In this document: piece after piece, positions 21,465-24,056 of the stretch | Numbering within the stretch: the stretch's first letter is position 1 | How the letters are laid out: every line of letters starts with the position of its first letter | Source of the DNA: a virus | Virus record (IMG/VR): IMGVR_UViG_3300020183_000455 | Coordinates: 1-24,056 of that record | Length of the DNA stretch: 24,056 nucleotides | Strand: one strand, 5' to 3' | Translations under genes and position numbers: made by a program | The notes under the pieces: model-generated | Seen by the model: only the letters and a program-made list of their open reading frames with translations | Told to the model about the DNA's origin: nothing | Database searches by the model: none

Positions 21465-24056
21465 ATGCCCTCATCCAATCCAGGGAGCAGTAGATTACTC
21501 CTAACAAAAATATACAGGGTTGTGGGCTATACAGGCCCACAAGGTGTAACTGGAGCTATAGGAAATACTGGTAATACTGGTAATACTGGATATGGAGAAA
21601 CTGGTGCAACTGGTCCAAGTCTAATAGATCTTCAATATGTTAATCAAAGAATAGTAAATGTTTATGATACTGGTGAATCCTTTCAAACAGCAGGTACTAT
21701 TGTCGGTCCTACCGGATATTATATGGTGGGGATTTCAGGTGATGCATTAGGTTCAGAACCAAATATTTTTAGATTGAGCGGTGAATTTCTTTACAATGAT
21801 CCACAGACAGTGGATGATCCTGAATATAGAAAAATAGTATATGTCAGAAATATATCAACTACTACTCCAAATGAAATACAATTTGAATATGGATCTGGAG
21901 GAGAAATACAGGTTGATTATAATTTAATTGATATTTCTTCTCTAGAGGTAGATGGCGCTCCTAATAAATTAGTAGTAAACCTACCAGGAAATCTACAATC
22001 TGGAATAGATGGAACAACATACGATACAAGCAATGGATCTGTATTTGCTGTTATGGCAAATATAGGAAGTAAACTTAGAGTAAAAAATGGAACAACGGAC
22101 ACAAATCCAATAACGTATCAATATTGGACATGTGATATAAACACCGAAGGAAATGCGTTTTATCTTTCACCATCCCCCAGCAATCTAAGTTCTGTTTCCT
22201 TCAATAAATTAATTTTAGTAACTCCACAAAATCCTTCTTATGCACATAGCATAACTGTTGTATTTCCTCCGAATTCAAAATCTGGATTACCCATGTTTTT
22301 TGAATATTCTGCAAGTTCTTCTACCCAACCACGAAATACAGAAGATCTATCTCCTGTTGTTTGGCCTCTTGGAGATGTTCCTTGTTTAAGTGGAAATTAT
22401 GATGTATTTAATTTCATATCAATAGGTGGTGTTTGGTATGGATATGTTGCAGCATATAATAGAACTGCTGCTACTATAGATGACACAACAGGTGTTACTT
22501 TTGATAATGTCGATGATGCATCCACCATATATGGGTGTCATTCCCAAAGTGGAATAAGTGCAAGATCTACTAGTTTACTACTAAATCAATCTGCATGTGG
22601 ATATACATTTGGTGTGTGTTGTAACTCTACTTGTGGATTTACACTCACGGATACCTATGGATGTACTGGTTACTTTTTTCCAGGAATAACAAATGGAGTT
22701 ACATTTTGTTCATCTGAAGGCGCATGTTGTTTATTCACAAAGGAAGGTTCTCCATTAAAATGCGAAGAATTGACTTATTGTGAGTGCTCTACTATTGCCT
22801 CCGCTTCTAATTTTAATTTTAGTTGGACTGCTTTTACTGGAATAAAAACTAGTTGTAAAGATTTTGATTGCACTTTGTCTTATGGAAAAATAGGTGCATG
22901 TTGTGACGGAACTGGAATTTGCGTAGAAACTACAAAAGATCAATGTTCTGGACACTGGCAAGGTGCTGGTATAAAGTGTGTCAACAAAGACAATTTAAAT
23001 GTTTGTTATAGTGGATATGGAGCATGTTGTGATTCTGGTGTAACTTGTGAAAATGGTATAACTGGATCTACATGCTTTGAACAAAATAAAACTTATTTTG
23101 GAGATCAATCTACATGTGGTTGTGTAGATTGTTCTGCCGAAAGTATTCCGTGTTATGGTGTAGTTCCAAATCAAACATTGAAGATAGGTGATGTTTTTGA
23201 AAACGGAATAGTTGTTGGTATATTCAATCCAAATGGAGCAGAATGTTTTGGTAACGGTGCGTTCGGAGCAAATACATCAACTCAAGATTTGAATAAAAAA
23301 GTAACAAATCAAGTTCCAGTAAAGTATAGATCAATATATGATTATTCTGGATATGGACATGATTTATCATCAACATGTGAAAACAATTCAGATTCTTATA
23401 TCATGCTAATGTCACTTCATCCAGTAACTTTAGATGATAATAAAGAAGTCGTAACCTATACTGGAAATTCAGAATATCAAACAACATTTATATGGAATAA
23501 TGGATCAAATGGATGGGGCCCTATAATTAACTCAGTAAATTATAGTGTAAATACAACTTCATATAATACAAAACAAGAGGGATATATCTTCAATCGTTCT
23601 GTAAATGAAACAAGAGATAATATTTCATATCTGTCCTTCCCGTTGTGTGGGATGATAAGAAAAACAGATAGTCCTGATGATTGGTTAATTAATAATCCAA
23701 ATACATCATTTAATGGTAAATGGTATAGAAATTACGGATTCATGAACACATTGAGATTATTAAATTCCGAGTATTTCTACTTTAAGGGAGTATCTGCAAG
23801 CGGAATAGAAGCTTCTGATTATACACCAGTAGAAGACGAAAAAGAGATAACAATAGCAAGAGCAGTATCACTGTATAATATAAAATATCCTGCTACAAAC
23901 AATATGGTTTCCGACTGGTTTATTCCAAGTCATGATGAATTGGCATTCATAGCAAATTCTTGTGTAAATTTAGATGCGAATGAAAATATTAATTTAAAGT
24001 TAATGCTTGCAAACGGAACACCATTATATGATTGGTATTGGTCATCTACTGGTTCA
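21465..24056 (+). CDS. large adhesin/tail fibre with collagen-like, Cys-module and Lcl_C-like regions (3' partial)
   Basis: The frame from ATG 21465 (AAAGG eight bases upstream) stays open for all 864 codons to the window edge. Residues 21-52 are Gly-x-y collagen-like repeats with one interruption. Residues 53-380 are strand-rich. Residues about 383-565 are cysteine-rich, with four G-A-C-C/G-V-C-C modules at 22611, 22719, 22893 and 23019; the third continues D-G-T-G-I-C-V-E-T-T-K-D-Q-C, a well-known secreted-protein style repeat. Later come L-K-I-G-D-V-F-E-N-G-I-V-V-G-I, then D-W-F-I-P-S-H-D-E-L (817-826) and Y-W-S-S-T (858-862), the two landmarks of an Lcl_C/DUF1566 domain related to C-type lectin folds. 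This is the likely receptor-binding tip, cut by the window end. The collagen-like segment probably trimerises. Confidence 0.85.
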   Translation, partial: MPSSNPGSSRLLLTKIYRVVGYTGPQGVTGAIGNTGNTGNTGYGETGATGPSLIDLQYVNQRIVNVYDTGESFQTAGTIVGPTGYYMVGISGDALGSEPNIFRLSGEFLYNDPQTVDDPEYRKIVYVRNISTTTPNEIQFEYGSGGEIQVDYNLIDISSLEVDGAPNKLVVNLPGNLQSGIDGTTYDTSNGSVFAVMANIGSKLRVKNGTTDTNPITYQYWTCDINTEGNAFYLSPSPSNLSSVSFNKLILVTPQNPSYAHSITVVFPPNSKSGLPMFFEYSASSSTQPRNTEDLSPVVWPLGDVPCLSGNYDVFNFISIGGVWYGYVAAYNRTAATIDDTTGVTFDNVDDASTIYGCHSQSGISARSTSLLLNQSACGYTFGVCCNSTCGFTLTDTYGCTGYFFPGITNGVTFCSSEGACCLFTKEGSPLKCEELTYCECSTIASASNFNFSWTAFTGIKTSCKDFDCTLSYGKIGACCDGTGICVETTKDQCSGHWQGAGIKCVNKDNLNVCYSGYGACCDSGVTCENGITGSTCFEQNKTYFGDQSTCGCVDCSAESIPCYGVVPNQTLKIGDVFENGIVVGIFNPNGAECFGNGAFGANTSTQDLNKKVTNQVPVKYRSIYDYSGYGHDLSSTCENNSDSYIMLMSLHPVTLDDNKEVVTYTGNSEYQTTFIWNNGSNGWGPIINSVNYSVNTTSYNTKQEGYIFNRSVNETRDNISYLSFPLCGMIRKTDSPDDWLINNPNTSFNGKWYRNYGFMNTLRLLNSEYFYFKGVSASGIEASDYTPVEDEKEITIARAVSLYNIKYPATNNMVSDWFIPSHDELAFIANSCVNLDANENINLKLMLANGTPLYDWYWSSTGS
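21525..21620 (+). repeat. collagen-like Gly-x-y repeat coding segment
   Basis: Ten or so Gly-x-y triplets encoded within the adhesin gene (residues 21-52), including three tandem nine-base units AATACTGG(T/A) at 21564-21590. One triplet is shortened (Gly-Tyr-Gly at 42-44). It is a coding repeat that could change copy number by slippage. Confidence 0.8.
22611..23160 (+). repeat. four divergent CC-containing cysteine modules
   Basis: G-[AV]-C-C starts at 22611, 22719, 22893 and 23019, spaced 36, 58 and 42 codons apart. Each is followed by further Cys, often with x-x-C-x(5-6)-C. The repeats are diverged at the base level and are recognisable only as protein modules. Confidence 0.65.

Noticed and set aside
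21525-21620. CRISPR-like or non-coding tandem repeat
   Set aside because: The repeat is in frame, short, without spacers, and encodes Gly-x-y triplets.

Overview
The window is a virion-assembly region of a T4-like contractile-tailed phage (Straboviridae/cyanophage/pelagiphage-type myovirus). The evidence is the set and order of tail and baseplate genes: gp4-like head completion nuclease, gp19-family tube protein, gp26-like chaperone, gp48 tube cap, gp53, a gp27-like hub, gp25, gp6, a probable gp7 equivalent and gp8. The DNA is strongly AT-rich, exact TATAAATA (T4-type late promoter) octamers lie in two of the very small intergenic gaps, and tail-fibre style matches the marine T4-like phages. 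An AT-rich marine bacterial host such as Prochlorococcus or SAR11 is plausible, but nothing in the window fixes the host. Layout: positions 1-20 appear to be the tail end of a plus-strand gene, followed by two tandem GC-rich hairpins and a T-tract (intrinsic terminator). From 91 to 3469 five reading frames lie on the minus strand and are read leftwards: gp4-like nuclease, gp19/gp54-like tube protein, gp26-like tail chaperone, a short extension frame reached only by a predicted -1 ribosomal frameshift, and a 452-residue protein carrying a tape-measure C-terminal motif. From 3495 to the right edge everything is on the plus strand: gp48, gp53, a 1968-residue hub with a very large cysteine-rich insertion, gp25, gp6, gp7-like, gp8-like, two tandem paralogous structural proteins, then three tail-fibre or adhesin genes, the last running off the window. 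The two blocks diverge from a 25-base gap. How it works together: the minus block holds what is needed to build the tail tube on its ruler (tube protein, chaperone plus frameshift product, tape measure) and to finish the head. The plus block builds the baseplate hub and wedges in roughly the T4 order 53-hub-25-6-7-8, then the peripheral host-recognition proteins. The most interesting points are a canonical T TTT TTC slippery heptamer two codons before the end of the gp26-like gene, followed by an open -1 frame of 75 codons with no early start codon and then by the tape-measure candidate. This is the G/G-T/H arrangement of lambda-type tails, seen here in a T4-like phage. The second is the hub protein, in which about 60 cysteines sit in a roughly 1500-residue insertion between recognisable gp27-like ends. 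The third is an adhesin combining a short collagen-like stretch, four CC-containing cysteine modules and a C-terminal Lcl_C/DUF1566-like domain. Genes are packed with no non-coding stretch above 300 bases, and I see no tRNA, CRISPR array, insertion sequence or attachment site.
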